DNA from: Elioraea rosea
Lineage (GTDB): Bacteria; Pseudomonadota; Alphaproteobacteria; Acetobacterales; Acetobacteraceae
Direction: 5' to 3'
DNA: 64,000 bases
NCBI RefSeq assembly: GCF_007644105.1
Contig: NZ_VFAC01000019.1
Span: forward strand, 17,084-81,083
This document shows positions 63,496-64,000 of the stretch, piece by piece. The notes beneath the pieces are model-generated. The model made no database searches and had not been told where the DNA came from. It saw only the letters and a program-made list of their open reading frames with translations. A program made the position numbers and the translations under genes. Within the stretch, counting starts at the first letter, position 1. Each line of letters starts with the position of its first letter.

Positions 63496-64000
63496 TCAAG
63501 CGCGCCGTCGCCAGGCGAGCGCGGGAAACAGGGCGAACCAGAGCGCGAGCAGGCACCAGGAAGGTGGCCCGCCGCGAAGGGCGAGCACCAGTGCGCCACC
63601 CGCCAGCGCCGCGGCAAGCGCTGCCCCCTCGAGGCTTCCTCCGCCGCGCGGGAAGCCTTCGGCGAGCGCGCGCAGCCCGAGCGCCACGGCCGGCACGGCG
63701 AAGGCGGCAAGTGGCGCCGAGGCAGGCGGCGAAACCGCATGGGCGAGCGTCAGCGCCGCGGCGGCGAGCATGAACAGGTTCACGAGGTCGCCCTGGCCGG
63801 CGGCGAGCCAGCCACCCTCGGGGGCGCGCAAGCGTAGCAGCCTCACGAGCGTTCCAGCCGTCTGGCTGAGGCTGCGCATCCTCGGCACGGGGAGCCCGCG
63901 CGCAGAGAGCCAGGCGCGGCGGGCCGCGAGGAGGGCAAGCGCCGCCTGCGCGGCGAGCGCGACAGGGGGCGCAGCGGCGGCAACGGCGGCGCCGAGGGCG
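63496..64000 (-). CDS. Ala/Leu-rich membrane protein, partial at right edge
   Basis: An open frame of about 167 residues ends at 63496 and runs off the right edge. It continues upstream of the GTG at 63888 without a stop, reading LAARRAWLSARGLPVPRMRSL, so that GTG is probably internal. It contains several hydrophobic helices (about four in view) and ends LWFALFPALAWRRRA. No family recognised. It lies 31 bases upstream of the S49 peptidase gene on the same strand. Confidence 0.55.
   Translation of the reverse strand, partial: ALGAAVAAAAPPVALAAQAALALLAARRAWLSARGLPVPRMRSLSQTAGTLVRLLRLRAPEGGWLAAGQGDLVNLFMLAAAALTLAHAVSPPASAPLAAFAVPAVALGLRALAEGFPRGGGSLEGAALAAALAGGALVLALRGGPPSWCLLALWFALFPALAWRRRA

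Overview
This window is GC-rich (about 70 percent by eye) with densely packed genes. The gene set suggests a free-living alphaproteobacterium, most likely of the Rhodospirillales/Acetobacteraceae type. Evidence for this is the chvI-chvG-hprK-rapZ-manX-ptsH-ptsI regulatory block, a pqqABCDE operon, Bug-type (TctC) periplasmic receptors and a PraR-like XRE regulator. The lineage is an inference. I see no tRNA, rRNA, CRISPR array, insertion sequence or phage gene, and no gene-free stretch longer than about 250 bases.

Layout. 1-2.5 kb: the 5' end of fliI running off the left edge, a secreted surface protein, an FkbM methyltransferase and a YciA-type thioesterase. 2.5-9.4 kb: zapE, then a periplasmic oxidation module (PQQ-type sugar dehydrogenase plus diheme cytochrome c) divergent from pqqABCDE, whose last cistron is the ribosome-rescue hydrolase arfB. 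9.4-19 kb: two long palindromes, then glgA/glgC and the regulatory PTS with the ChvG/ChvI two-component system. 19-30 kb: a HugZ-like protein, a class IV aminotransferase, a SYLF protein, MarC, two AspT-family antiporters immediately behind a large Orn/Lys/Arg decarboxylase, fabI, and tandem duplicated cytochromes c. FNR/FixK-type boxes lie upstream of the decarboxylase and of the cytochromes. 30-42 kb: a CUT1 sugar ABC transporter with two thiamine-diphosphate enzymes (one is glyoxylate carboligase), a D-2-hydroxyacid dehydrogenase and an IclR regulator, followed by a PEP-CTERM protein and a DapA-family protein. 42-49.5 kb: a secreted serine protease and a catabolic-looking group (alpha/beta hydrolase, an atypical SDR, a frameshifted SMP-30 lactonase, three Bug receptors). 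49.6-64 kb: a zinc-ribbon membrane protein, the PraR-like regulator, a sterol-desaturase-family enzyme, ppdK, glyS/glyQ, an RND efflux pump, an S49 peptidase and a partial membrane protein at the right edge.

How the parts fit. PQQ made by the operon could serve the divergent dehydrogenase, which would pass electrons to the adjacent cytochrome c. The PTS/ChvGI block is a signalling system with no sugar permease in view, and it reads toward the glycogen genes. The decarboxylase plus AspT pair looks like a decarboxylation/antiport system possibly switched on at low oxygen, and is the most interesting unit here. Noteworthy small-scale structure includes paired palindromes that supply the stop codons of arfB and glgA, a UUCG-capped hairpin between pqqA and pqqB, and a repeated near-palindrome flanking iclR.
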